This document shows positions 1 through 6,540 of a stretch of DNA of 43,385 nt, piece by piece. Under the pieces are notes generated by a model. It saw only the letters and a program-made list of their open reading frames with translations. It ran no database searches and was not told where the DNA came from. The stretch is from an archaeon GW2011_AR18 (GTDB lineage: Archaea > Nanobdellota > Nanobdellia > SCGC-AAA011-G17 > GW2011-AR18): NCBI GenBank assembly GCA_000806155.1, contig JWKX01000002.1, positions 1-43,385 on the forward strand. The letters run 5' to 3'. The translations under genes and the position numbers were made by a program. Position 1 is the stretch's first letter, and each line of letters opens with the position of its first letter.

Positions 1-573
1 CATCTTTCCAAAATCATCACAGTATCTTCTCACGTATGTTCCTGCCTGGCAGCCAATAATAAATAAAACATCTTGTTTTCTAATCTCTAAAATTTCCATA
101 TAATAAACTTCACGTTCTCTAAATTCACGCTTAACAGCGGATTTCAAAGGAGGTAATTGAGTAATTTTTCCAATTAATTTATTAGCAGATTCTCGAATTT
201 CAGATTCAGAAACAGGAGAGTGAATATGCATCAAACAAATATATTCTTTACCAGCCTTCAATAAAGCATCCATAATTTTCGTGGCTTTGCCTATTGATAT
301 TGGAAGAACTCCAGTAACTCCGGGATTTCACTAACCTAATTAGATTTCAAGTGTCCCGCCATGACCTACTTTATCTGATTCCAATATTTTTTTAGCGTAA
401 TCTGCTACTTGATGTGAAGTTGGACCATCTGATTTATTCAAAGATATTACTCCACTATTAAGTAATTCTTGTGCTGTTCTGTCTTCTGGCTTTTTTCCAT
501 ACTTTTCATCTGTAACAGATTGTTTTTTCACTAAAATTTCTCTGTTCTTAGTTTCCCAAGGAAGTTTATTCAT
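1..573 (-). CDS. cbf5: Cbf5 pseudouridine synthase (TruB family), interrupted by a 21-nt intron; 3' end outside window
   Basis: Catalytic subunit of archaeal H/ACA RNPs, which also makes tRNA pseudouridine 55. Exon 1 (573-348) encodes residues 1-75 and carries the TruB motif I-like stretch GVISLNKSDGPTSH and the start of motif II, GHGGTL. The frame then meets TAA, TAG and TGA. Removing 327-347 joins it to exon 2 (326-1), which reads DPGVTGVLPISIGKATK, then AGKEYICLMHIH, PPLKSAVKR and AGTYVRR, all recognisable Cbf5 sequence. The Asp rebuilt at the junction (residue 76) is the TruB-family catalytic Asp. The start ATG at 573 lies about 27 nt after a TATA box, so the mRNA is probably leaderless. 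The PUA domain would lie beyond the left edge. The only alternative reading is a pseudogene, which the fold and exact repair of the motif argue against. Confidence 0.93.
321..358 (-). other. Canonical bulge-helix-bulge splicing motif around the cbf5 intron
   Basis: In the minus-strand RNA the outer exon-exon helix is CGGGA (358-354) with UCCCG (325-321). The central 4-bp exon-intron helix is CACU (353-350) with AGUG (332-329). The 5' bulge is UGA (349-347) and the 3' bulge is AAA (328-326). The inner intron helix is AAUCU (346-342) with AGGUU (337-333), including one G-U pair, closed by an AAUU loop. Cutting after the second base of each 3-nt bulge, as the archaeal splicing endonuclease does, releases exactly 347-327. 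Confidence 0.9.
327..347 (-). other. 21-nt archaeal BHB intron in cbf5
   Basis: Read on the minus strand, the segment runs from 347 to 327. It is a multiple of three but contains three in-frame stops (TAA, TAG, TGA). Excision turns CTT G + AT CCC GGA into Leu-Asp-Pro-Gly, the conserved motif II of the TruB family. Introns in archaeal cbf5 removed by the tRNA splicing endonuclease are known in some Crenarchaeota. I do not recall one this short, and cannot say whether the insertion point is the same as theirs. Splicing itself is inferred from sequence. Confidence 0.88.
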
Positions 574-594
574 AAAATTAAGAGAATTAAAAGA

Positions 595-605
595 ACTTAT
601 AAATG
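595..605 (-). promoter_or_regulatory. TATA box for cbf5
   Basis: The minus strand reads CATTTATAAG, centred about 27 nt before the cbf5 ATG, so transcription should begin at or next to the start codon. The surrounding 22 nt (587-608) recur exactly at 1271-1292. Confidence 0.7.
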
Positions 606-618
606 TTATACTTGTAGT

Positions 619-1257
619 TTATAGTTCAATTTCTTTAGGTTCTATTTTAACATTATTTGCTCCAGCCTCAGCTTCTACACCAATTCTAATAAAGGTTTCA
701 TAATCTAAAGCTTTTTTTATTGATATTGCTAAAACATCTGCAAACATTGGATCATATTTTAAAACACCATCTTTTTCTCTCTCAAATCTTTTAATACCCC
801 TATTTAGTTCTTTATACAATCTTAAACGAGGTTCAAAATTTGTTCCTGAAAGTACAGGTCCTGAATATCTTTTTTCTAATAATCTGCCAGAAGATTCAGC
901 AACTATTATTGATTGTCTAAAATTTTTATTATTTCTAACTCTCCTAATTAATTCTCCTTGTTGAACATCATCAAAATCACGAGTAGAAAATTCTTCTTCC
1001 ATATCTAAAACCATAATATCATTATATTTATTATCAATGTTATTACCTTTTAATATAGCCCAATATTTTGCAAAATTAAAAATATGTACTCTATGATATT
1101 GCATGTAGGCTTCTTTTAATCTTTTATCACTTTCATCAATAATTAACGTCTTTATAGGATTATCGAAAGTAATTATCCTATGATCATTTTCATTACAAAG
1201 TATTACTAAAGTTTCATCAATAATCTTTTCTATAGAAAAAGGTTTTTTATTAAACAT
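619..1257 (-). CDS. Hypothetical protein, possibly with a degenerate receiver-like fold
   Basis: A 212-residue soluble protein that I do not recognise. No signal peptide or membrane segment is visible. Hydrophobic stretches TLIIDES (about residue 37), DIMVLDME (about 80) and SIIVAES (about 115) alternate with helical segments. Their order and acidic residues faintly resemble beta-1, beta-3 and beta-4 of a CheY-like receiver, but I would not assign the fold on this alone. The second half is charged and helical (RLRLYKELNRGIKRFE). It stands 45 nt upstream of cbf5 on the same strand and has its own TATA box, nearly identical to that of cbf5. It is probably transcribed separately as a leaderless mRNA. 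Confidence 0.75.
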   Translation of the reverse strand: MFNKKPFSIEKIIDETLVILCNENDHRIITFDNPIKTLIIDESDKRLKEAYMQYHRVHIFNFAKYWAILKGNNIDNKYNDIMVLDMEEEFSTRDFDDVQQGELIRRVRNNKNFRQSIIVAESSGRLLEKRYSGPVLSGTNFEPRLRLYKELNRGIKRFEREKDGVLKYDPMFADVLAISIKKALDYETFIRIGVEAEAGANNVKIEPKEIEL

Positions 1258-1278
1258 AAAAACTAAGACATTAAAAGA

Positions 1279-1289
1279 ACTTATAAATG
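1279..1289 (-). promoter_or_regulatory. TATA box for the unknown gene starting at 1257
   Basis: CATTTATAAG on the minus strand, centred about 27 nt before the ATG at 1257. It lies in a 22-nt block identical to the cbf5 promoter. Confidence 0.65.
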
Positions 1290-1314
1290 TTAATATTAGA
1301 ATATTAAAGAAAAA

Positions 1315-1821
1315 TTAATTATCTTTCTTACCAGATTCAGGAATAACCATAGAGATTTTTTCAGTATGCTGGAAAACCTGCTCATTCTGTTTAAGTTTCT
1401 TATCAGGCTGATTAACAGTCTTAGGACCATGCTCTTTCTTAGCTTCTTTAGCTTCTTCATGACCTTGTTCTTTACGCATTTCCTTATTATCTGTTTTAGA
1501 CTCTGCTTTCTTAACAGAAGGTTTCTTAGAATCTTTCTTATCTTCTTTAGTAATCTCAGCTGCGAAAGGAACGTCAACTAGTTCAACAAAACCGATACCA
1601 TCACGAACCATAGCATGAACTTTAACTCTAGTAGGAGGATTTGATTTACCTCTAGACCATATCTGTAAGTTTAATTGAGGACCAACATTAACTTTTTCAG
1701 TCTTCAAATGACGAACTATAAACTGTTTAACAGCTCTAACTGCTTTTGAAGATCTCTTATATATAGGAGCTTTCAAAAATTCTTTCCTTAAAGGAATTGT
1801 AAATAGTTTTTCATCTGCCAT
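1315..1821 (-). CDS. rpl31e: Ribosomal protein eL31 with a long charged C-terminal tail
   Basis: Large-subunit protein near the polypeptide exit tunnel. Residues 1-90 match eL31: FTIPLRKEFLKAP, KRSSKAVRAVKQF, VNVGPQLNLQIWSRG and the PTRVKVHAMVRDGIGFVEL strand. Archaeal eL31 is usually about 80-100 residues. This one has 168 because of a 75-residue Lys/Glu/Gln-rich tail from about residue 94 that looks disordered. It lies 2 nt after the stop of eL39 in an eS19-PDCD5-eL39-eL31 operon. The tail reads through in one clean frame, so it is not an obvious frameshift product. See findings for what the tail might do. Confidence 0.95.
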   Translation of the reverse strand: MADEKLFTIPLRKEFLKAPIYKRSSKAVRAVKQFIVRHLKTEKVNVGPQLNLQIWSRGKSNPPTRVKVHAMVRDGIGFVELVDVPFAAEITKEDKKDSKKPSVKKAESKTDNKEMRKEQGHEEAKEAKKEHGPKTVNQPDKKLKQNEQVFQHTEKISMVIPESGKKDN

Positions 1822-1823
1822 GT

Positions 1824-1997
1824 TTATGCTCTTGTCTTAGTCCTTCTCCAACTCCTCTTCTTAGATGTATAACGAGCTGGATGAATCTTTTTCATAGTTT
1901 TATTAATCTTAGGAATAACCCAGATAGGAGCCCAACGTGTTTGTTTTCCTTTCTTAGCTAAACGTAATTTCTTTGCCTTAGGTTTAAATCTTGCCAT
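1824..1997 (-). CDS. rpl39e: Ribosomal protein eL39
   Basis: A 57-residue, very basic protein beginning [19 protein letters not shown] and containing [10 protein letters not shown] and [14 protein letters not shown]. These are eL39 signatures: it lines the ribosomal exit tunnel and is normally about 50 residues. The ATG at 1997-1995 overlaps the last base of the upstream PDCD5-like stop codon, and its stop lies 2 nt before eL31. This tight packing implies translational coupling within one transcript. The pairing eL39-eL31 is common in archaea. Confidence 0.96.
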   Translation of the reverse strand: MARFKPKAKKLRLAKKGKQTRWAPIWVIPKINKTMKKIHPARYTSKKRSWRRTKTRA

Positions 1998-2263
1998 TAT
2001 TTCCTCATAATCCTGAAAGAACTCTGTCTATTCTCAGGTTCTATCCTCAATAATAAATCTTTGAATTGCTGATCATTAATAACACTTTTCAAATGACCTT
2101 CATTAGCTAACTGACAGATAACTGCAGATACTTGAAAAGCTTTATCAGGATGAGCGGATTTCAAATTACCGAAACGAACCAATGCTTCTTGAGATAGATA
2201 TTGTTTTGCCATGTTTTCCATTTCTAAAATTTGTTTTTGAATTTTTTCTTTATCCTCTTTCAT
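1997..2263 (-). CDS. PDCD5-family (dsDNA_bind) protein
   Basis: An 88-residue archaeal homologue of the DNA-binding/apoptosis protein PDCD5 (TFAR19). The family pattern is visible: a helical N-terminus with [25 protein letters not shown], then [21 protein letters not shown], then [13 protein letters not shown] and a basic end. Family members are usually about 110 residues, and this one is short at its N-terminus. The molecular role in archaea is not settled. Its gene is habitually found next to eS19 and eL39, as here. It overlaps eS19 by 4 nt (ATGA) and eL39 by 1 nt. Confidence 0.9.
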   Translation of the reverse strand: MKEDKEKIQKQILEMENMAKQYLSQEALVRFGNLKSAHPDKAFQVSAVICQLANEGHLKSVINDQQFKDLLLRIEPENRQSSFRIMRK

Positions 2264-2670
2264 CTTACAGTACTTTTATCAACCAAAGACTTACCTTTAG
2301 GTAAGACTATTCTTCCCTTGTGAATACCATCTTTTTTATTGATAACTAACTCAGCTTTTTCTAATTGCTGCATAACATTCCTGATAATCTTACCTGAAGC
2401 TAAACAAAACTTGGCAGGTTTATGACCTCTACGTTTTCTTGAACCATACTTAACTCTAAGTTTAGCTACACCAATAGGTCCTCTTCTATAAATTGTGATT
2501 AAAACAGAAGCTGATCTTTTGTAAAACCAGTCTAAATCAACTGGAGGACGTTCCTTACCAGCACCAGTCTTAACAAAAAGAGCCCAGTCAGGAGATTTAA
2601 CAAGAGACTTTAAACTCTCTGATAATTTCTCAATTGATTTTTGGATGTCTCCATCGTTTATGCTTGCCAT
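2260..2670 (-). CDS. rps19e: Ribosomal protein eS19
   Basis: Small-subunit head protein of 136 residues, first gene of the ribosomal operon. Diagnostic segments are PDWALFVKTGAGKERPP, WFYKRSASVLITIYRRGPIG, LRVKYGSRKRRG and FCLASGKIIRNVMQQLEKA. The C-terminus is a typical winged-helix end. An upstream AAGGAG on the minus strand, about 13 nt before the ATG at 2670, supports the start. Unlike most genes here it has a longer leader, with the TATA-like box about 39 nt before the ATG. Confidence 0.96.
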   Translation of the reverse strand: MASINDGDIQKSIEKLSESLKSLVKSPDWALFVKTGAGKERPPVDLDWFYKRSASVLITIYRRGPIGVAKLRVKYGSRKRRGHKPAKFCLASGKIIRNVMQQLEKAELVINKKDGIHKGRIVLPKGKSLVDKSTVR

Positions 2671-2698
2671 ATTTCATTACGCTCCTTGCGGAACAAGT

Positions 2699-2733
2699 GA
2701 GATTATTAAATCTCTATTAGATATTACATCTAA
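2699..2733. repeat. Two adjacent short inverted repeats at the eS19 promoter
   Basis: GAGATT-(4)-AATCTC at 2699-2714 and TTAGAT-(5)-ATCTAA at 2717-2733 lie side by side upstream of eS19. The first contains the TATA-like AT core for the minus-strand operon. They could be operator half-sites or RNA hairpins, but 6-bp arms are not rare in DNA this AT-rich. Confidence 0.35.
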
Positions 2734-2805
2734 AGTAAGAAATGAGAAACTTGAGGGTTTTAAAAAGGTTTCGGGAATGATTATGATATAATCTTTTACA
2801 GAAAT

Positions 2806-2816
2806 TCTTATAAATC
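2806..2816 (+). promoter_or_regulatory. TATA box for the gene at 2837
   Basis: TTCTTATAAAT centred 26 nt before the ATG at 2837, predicting a leaderless transcript. Confidence 0.65.
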
Positions 2817-2836
2817 AAGAATTAATACATTAAATT

Positions 2837-3358
2837 ATGGGATTTTTAGATATGTTCAAAAGGAGAGAGGAAGAGCCTGATAATAGTGCTTTACATAGTA
2901 TGAAGTCAAGTATAAAAAATGCACATACATACATAAGCAAATTTTTAGATGGAACAAAAGAATTCCAGGCAGCAAGAAGACATGAGGAACAATATAATAA
3001 TATAAAACAGAGATTAGTTGAGATGAAAATATTTTTAGTAGAGGCAAATACATTAGTAGATAAAAAAATAAAGAACGATATAACATACCAGAGCGACAGA
3101 TTAAAAAATACAGAACAATTAAAGAAAGCAATTGAAATGATAATAAAAGAATTAAGAGATGACAATTCAGAGAAAGACAGTGGTGTGATAAAGTTTTTAG
3201 AGACAGAGATGTGGAATGATGACAGGAAAAAAAGAGGATTCCCAACACCACAAAACCATGAGTTATTAATACATTCATTAGATGATGCAAGGGTAGCATT
3301 AAAAGATTTAAGCTTTAACCTAGATGGCTATAATCTTCAGACTACTAATCCAGCATAA
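2837..3358 (+). CDS. Hypothetical helical protein
   Basis: A 173-residue soluble protein that I do not recognise. It is almost entirely charged helix. An N-terminal amphipathic segment (MGFLDMFKRREEE) could touch the membrane. Heptad-like hydrophobic spacing follows from about residue 45 to 120 (QYNNIKQRLVEMKIFLVEA). The C-terminal 50 residues include an aromatic/Pro stretch (KKRGFPTPQNHELL). It heads a three-gene run: the next gene begins 20 nt later with a good ribosome-binding site. Two secreted coiled-coil or acidic proteins follow, so an envelope or cell-shape role is possible but unproven. Confidence 0.75.
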   Translation: MGFLDMFKRREEEPDNSALHSMKSSIKNAHTYISKFLDGTKEFQAARRHEEQYNNIKQRLVEMKIFLVEANTLVDKKIKNDITYQSDRLKNTEQLKKAIEMIIKELRDDNSEKDSGVIKFLETEMWNDDRKKRGFPTPQNHELLIHSLDDARVALKDLSFNLDGYNLQTTNPA

Positions 3359-3378
3359 AAACATGGAGGAAAAATAAG

Positions 3379-4281
3379 ATGAAAAAAATAATGTCAATAT
3401 TTGTATTATGTATATTCTTAGTAAGCGTGTTTTCTGTATATGCAGAAGAGAATACTACAACAAATAGCGAAAAAAGAATAGACAAAGAGCAGAACAAAGA
3501 GGTGCGTAAAGAGGCAAAAGAGAATGTAAAAGATGCTAGAAAAGATTTGAAAGAGTCTAGAAAAGGCTATAAAGAATTAAAAGAGGAAGCAAAAAAATGC
3601 AGCAAGACTACATTAAAAACAAAAGAGACACCTGAATGTTCAGAGAAAGTAAGAGAATTCAAGGCTGAAGCAAAACCATTCCTAAAAATATCATCTGAAG
3701 AAATACTAAAAGTCTTAGAAAATGAGAAGAAAAGAGTAGAAGCTTCAGACTTAGAAAATAAAGAAGAACATATAGCTGCTTTAGATGAATTAATTACAAA
3801 ACTAAAGACTATACAAGATAAAATAAGTAGAATGCCTGAAGATTCAGCAAGAACTGAATTAAAAGATATAGCATTATTATTAAGAAAGAACTTACAAGAG
3901 ACAAGAAATTCAGTAAAAGAAGTTAATGGAGCATTCTTAGGAAAAAGAGTTGGAGAGATAATAAAAAAAGCTGAAAGTATGGAAAAAAAGATGCAGAAGA
4001 TACTTGATAGATTAAAAACAGATGGAAAAGATATAAGTTCAGTACAGCCAGATGTTGATAAATTCAAGGCAAATGTCGCATCAGCAAAAGAAAACCATGC
4101 AAAAGCATCAGTTAAGATAGAAGAGGCAAGGACAACAAAGAATAAAGAGCTAAAAACTGAAGCACTTAAACTATTATCTGATGCGCATAAAAACTTGAAA
4201 GATGCAAATGAAAACTTAAAGGATGTTGTAGCAAAGATAAGAGAGCTAAATAAATCTGCAAAGACTAAAAAGGAGGCATGA
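3379..4281 (+). CDS. Secreted Lys/Glu-rich coiled-coil protein
   Basis: 300 residues. A signal peptide is clear (MKKIMSIFVLCIFLVSVF, then SVYAEE, with likely cleavage after VYA). The rest is nearly all charged helix with Lys, Glu, Asp and Ala and few aromatics. Two cysteines about 13 residues apart (near 73 and 86) sit in the first helical block. Long heptad stretches, for example around residues 95-160 and 185-290, predict an extended exported coiled coil. GGAGGA at 3365-3370 stands 8 nt before the ATG. No family recognised. The highly repetitive charge makes homology searches prone to false hits. Confidence 0.8.
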   Translation: MKKIMSIFVLCIFLVSVFSVYAEENTTTNSEKRIDKEQNKEVRKEAKENVKDARKDLKESRKGYKELKEEAKKCSKTTLKTKETPECSEKVREFKAEAKPFLKISSEEILKVLENEKKRVEASDLENKEEHIAALDELITKLKTIQDKISRMPEDSARTELKDIALLLRKNLQETRNSVKEVNGAFLGKRVGEIIKKAESMEKKMQKILDRLKTDGKDISSVQPDVDKFKANVASAKENHAKASVKIEEARTTKNKELKTEALKLLSDAHKNLKDANENLKDVVAKIRELNKSAKTKKEA

Positions 4282-4286
4282 GATAA

Positions 4287-4487
4287 ATGAGAAAAATAAC
4301 ATCATTATTGATAATATTGCTTTTATTATCAGCAATAAGCTGTAGTAAAACTGTTAATCAAGAAAGCACAGATACAACAGAGACTTCAGAAAATCTAGAT
4401 GAAGATCTTGGAACTGATGCTTCTGATGATAGTTCTGATAATGAATTAGATAATCTAGACAATGATTTAGATTTAAATGAAATCTAA
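4287..4487 (+). CDS. Small acidic lipoprotein-like protein
   Basis: 66 residues: basic start, hydrophobic core (LLIILLLLSA), then ISCS, a plausible lipobox with Cys19 as the lipidated residue. The mature part is strikingly acidic, with repeated Asp-Leu-Asp units (DEDLG, DNLDNDLDLN) and almost no Lys or Arg. GGAGG at 4272-4276 precedes the ATG by 10 nt, and the upstream stop is only 5 nt away, so it is translated from the same mRNA as the coiled-coil protein. The acidic tail could bind cations or the very basic-rich partner encoded upstream. That is speculation. Confidence 0.7.
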   Translation: MRKITSLLIILLLLSAISCSKTVNQESTDTTETSENLDEDLGTDASDDSSDNELDNLDNDLDLNEI

Positions 4488-4508
4488 TATTTTTTATTAT
4501 TTTTTTTA
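4488..4508 (+). terminator. Oligo-T terminator
   Basis: Two T-runs (TTTTTT then TTTTTTTT) directly after the stop of the small acidic gene fit archaeal U-tract termination. The promoter of the next gene follows at once. Confidence 0.6.
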
Positions 4509-4516
4509 AATAAAAA

Positions 4517-4527
4517 CCTTTATAAGA
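4517..4527 (+). promoter_or_regulatory. TATA box for the pilin-like gene at 4548
   Basis: CCTTTATAAGA centred 26 nt before the ATG; leaderless arrangement. Confidence 0.65.
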
Positions 4528-4547
4528 AAGAAAATTTCTGATATTAT

Positions 4548-5066
4548 ATGCGAAACAAAAAGGGTGCGATAGAACTTTCTATGACTACTATAATAGTCAT
4601 TGTAATTGGAGTTGCATTATTATCATTTGGGCTATTCTTTGTAAATAAAATAAGAATAGGCGTTTTAGATCTTTCTGATGCGACATTTGAGGATGCACAA
4701 AAACAGTTATCAGAAGGATTAAGTGATGTGACCAAATTCTTAACAATATCGCCAGATAGTGTGTCGATCCAACCTGACGGTGATAGGTCTGTTAAAGTTG
4801 TTGTTTTAAATTTAGAAGAAAGAGATGTAAAAGTTAAACTTGTTACAACTCCAATAAAAGATGATAAATTAAGATGTTTATTTTATGATACTAAAGAATC
4901 AGAATCATTAGAATATCCTTTGACTTCAGGTGCCAAAACACCAGTAATTCCATTATTAGTCCAGGACTTAAATGGTGGAATAAGAGCAACAGGATGCAGA
5001 GTTGTAGTTAGTGGTGGACAAACAAGTGAGAGCCAAGGAACATTATTAGTTAGAGTAGATAAATAA
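4548..5066 (+). CDS. Pilin-like exported protein with a class III signal peptide
   Basis: 172 residues. The N-terminus RNKKG-AIELSMTTIIVIVIG has the basic-Gly/Ala-hydrophobic layout of archaeal prepilins/archaellins, with expected prepilin-peptidase cleavage after Gly6 and a 22-residue hydrophobic helix. The remaining 135 residues are beta-rich (SVKVVVLNLEERDVKVKLV, GTLLVRVDK), with two cysteines (near 108 and 147) that could pair. This resembles pilin or pseudopilin subunits with a beta-sandwich head. No assembly ATPase or PilC-like gene is in the window, so the partner machinery must be elsewhere. It could alternatively be a simple membrane-anchored beta protein. Confidence 0.75.
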   Translation: MRNKKGAIELSMTTIIVIVIGVALLSFGLFFVNKIRIGVLDLSDATFEDAQKQLSEGLSDVTKFLTISPDSVSIQPDGDRSVKVVVLNLEERDVKVKLVTTPIKDDKLRCLFYDTKESESLEYPLTSGAKTPVIPLLVQDLNGGIRATGCRVVVSGGQTSESQGTLLVRVDK

Positions 5067-5070
5067 AAAT

Positions 5071-5430
5071 TTATTCCTGATAATAATTATTAGAACCTAA
5101 AGCCAAACATAATTCTGCTTTTTTCAATTCTTTACCTAAATAAGCAGCATGCTGAAGATTATTAAACCATTTAAGATTATTCTTCTCAGAGTATTCAAAT
5201 AAGGAATTGTAAATATCCTGAGGTCTCTTACCTCTAAATTCTTTCAATATCATATGTTTATAGTCACATACAGCAACGCCAATCTCATATGAATCAAAAT
5301 ATAATTTAATAAGAACATAACAACCATCATCATTCTTGTGATCTTTATAATCATCATAAGGTTTGCATCTGATTACTTCAAAATCATCAGCTACACTCTT
5401 ATCCTTAACCCATGCTGGTCTTTCTGCCAT
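5071..5430 (-). CDS. Small DUF4346-like protein
   Basis: 119 residues, cytoplasmic. The end of the protein, NLQHAAYLGKELKKAELCLALGSNNYYQE, resembles the C-terminal signature of DUF4346 proteins (HAAYLG-E--KAE-AL-----Y-QD), found in archaea and cyanobacteria and sometimes fused to pterin-related or methyltransferase domains. The middle (GCYVLIKLYFDSYEIGVAVCDY) is a beta-hairpin. I assign the family from memory of that motif, so with moderate certainty. The function is unknown. It converges with the pilin-like gene, the two stops being 4 nt apart, and diverges from the oxidoreductase at 5519. Confidence 0.75.
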   Translation of the reverse strand: MAERPAWVKDKSVADDFEVIRCKPYDDYKDHKNDDGCYVLIKLYFDSYEIGVAVCDYKHMILKEFRGKRPQDIYNSLFEYSEKNNLKWFNNLQHAAYLGKELKKAELCLALGSNNYYQE

Positions 5431-5485
5431 AAAAAAACTAGATTAGTGGTGTTTATTAATTTTTCTTAAAAGATAATATAACAAA

Positions 5486-5496
5486 GTTTTATTAAT
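5486..5496 (+). promoter_or_regulatory. TATA box for the 5519 operon
   Basis: GTTTTATTAAT centred about 28 nt before the ATG at 5519. A second TATA-like CTTTATAAC (5501-5509) is too close to the start to serve a full-length message. Confidence 0.5.
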
Positions 5497-5518
5497 AATT
5501 CTTTATAACTTAGTAATT

Positions 5519-6523
5519 ATGAGAATAGGATTTGCAATAATAGGAACAGGAGTAATAGCACATGTACATGCTAGAGCATTATTAAAAAATAAAAATTGTA
5601 AATTAATTGCTGTAAGAAGCGAAAATAAAGAGAGAGCTGAAGAATTTGCAAAAAAATATGAAATAAAAGCATATATAGATTATGAAGAATTACTAAAAGA
5701 TAAAGATATACAGGCTGTGGATATAGTTACTAAGAATAATAAGCATGCAGAACTAGGAATAAAGGCAGCAAATGCAAAAAAACATGTATTAGTCGAGAAA
5801 CCTATTGATACAAACTTAGATAGAGCAGAACAATTAATAGATGCATGCAAAAAAAATAATGTAAAACTTGGAGTAATATCACAAAAAAGATTTGATAAAG
5901 CAATATTATTAGCTAAAAGAATAATTGATAAAAAAGAATTAGGGAAAATAGAATCTGTAAAAGCCAATATGAAATGGCATAGAACAAAAGAATATTATGA
6001 AAGTTCAGGAGGATGGAGATCAAAACAGGATACATCAGGAGGGGGAGTTCTAATAATACAGGCAATACATTATATTGATCTATTAAGTTATCTATTAGGA
6101 GATGCTCAAAGTGTTAAGGGAGAATTATCTTATGATTATAAAATGGAAGTTGAGGATGGAGTGCATGCTTATATTAAATTTAAAAATACTATCAAAGCAG
6201 AGATAGAAGCAACAGTAACAGCACCAAAAACAATGCCTGATACTATAGAAATAAAATGTGAGAAAGGAAATATATTATTGTATAGTCATAATGGAATACA
6301 TATATTGAAAATACATTCAAGAAATCTTTTAAAACAAATAAAGAATATCAGATATTTATTATATATAAAAAAGGGAAGCATTAGAGAACAGATAAAAGAT
6401 TTTACTGATAGCATAAACAATAATAGAGAACCATTTGTAACAGGAGAGGATGGATTCAAAACATTAAAAATAATATTATCAATCTACAAATCCGCAAAAC
6501 TTAAAAAGGAAGTAAAAGTCTGA
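5519..6523 (+). CDS. Gfo/Idh/MocA-family NAD(P)-dependent oxidoreductase
   Basis: 334 residues, normal for the family, which oxidises or reduces sugars and cyclitols. The Rossmann glycine motif GTGVIAHVHA begins at residue 9 and the family-defining EKP (residues 93-95) provides the catalytic Lys94. The C-terminal alpha/beta domain has GGWRSKQDTSGGGVLIIQAIHYIDLL around 160, with the usual substrate-site His. Substrate cannot be read from sequence. It lies 17 nt upstream of a radical SAM/SPASM gene, with a glycosyltransferase after that. The three probably form one operon modifying an activated sugar or a surface glycan. Confidence 0.93.
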   Translation: MRIGFAIIGTGVIAHVHARALLKNKNCKLIAVRSENKERAEEFAKKYEIKAYIDYEELLKDKDIQAVDIVTKNNKHAELGIKAANAKKHVLVEKPIDTNLDRAEQLIDACKKNNVKLGVISQKRFDKAILLAKRIIDKKELGKIESVKANMKWHRTKEYYESSGGWRSKQDTSGGGVLIIQAIHYIDLLSYLLGDAQSVKGELSYDYKMEVEDGVHAYIKFKNTIKAEIEATVTAPKTMPDTIEIKCEKGNILLYSHNGIHILKIHSRNLLKQIKNIRYLLYIKKGSIREQIKDFTDSINNNREPFVTGEDGFKTLKIILSIYKSAKLKKEVKV

Positions 6524-6540
6524 AACCTAGAGAGAAAAAA

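Noticed and set aside
342-360. Direct repeat TGAAATC flanking the cbf5 insert, read as a transposition or slippage product
   Set aside because: The repeat period is 19 nt. Removing one unit shifts the frame and loses the Asp-Pro motif, whereas the BHB cut does not.
1-573. cbf5 as a pseudogene or a sequencing frameshift
   Set aside because: Both flanks are in the same frame and well conserved, the insert is exactly 21 nt, and the BHB cut sites restore the catalytic motif precisely.
3567-4067. Long open frames on the strand opposite charged coiled-coil and LamG genes
   Set aside because: They arise from the AT-rich codon use of the true genes. They are Ser/Leu/Phe-rich with no family resemblance, promoter or ribosome-binding site.
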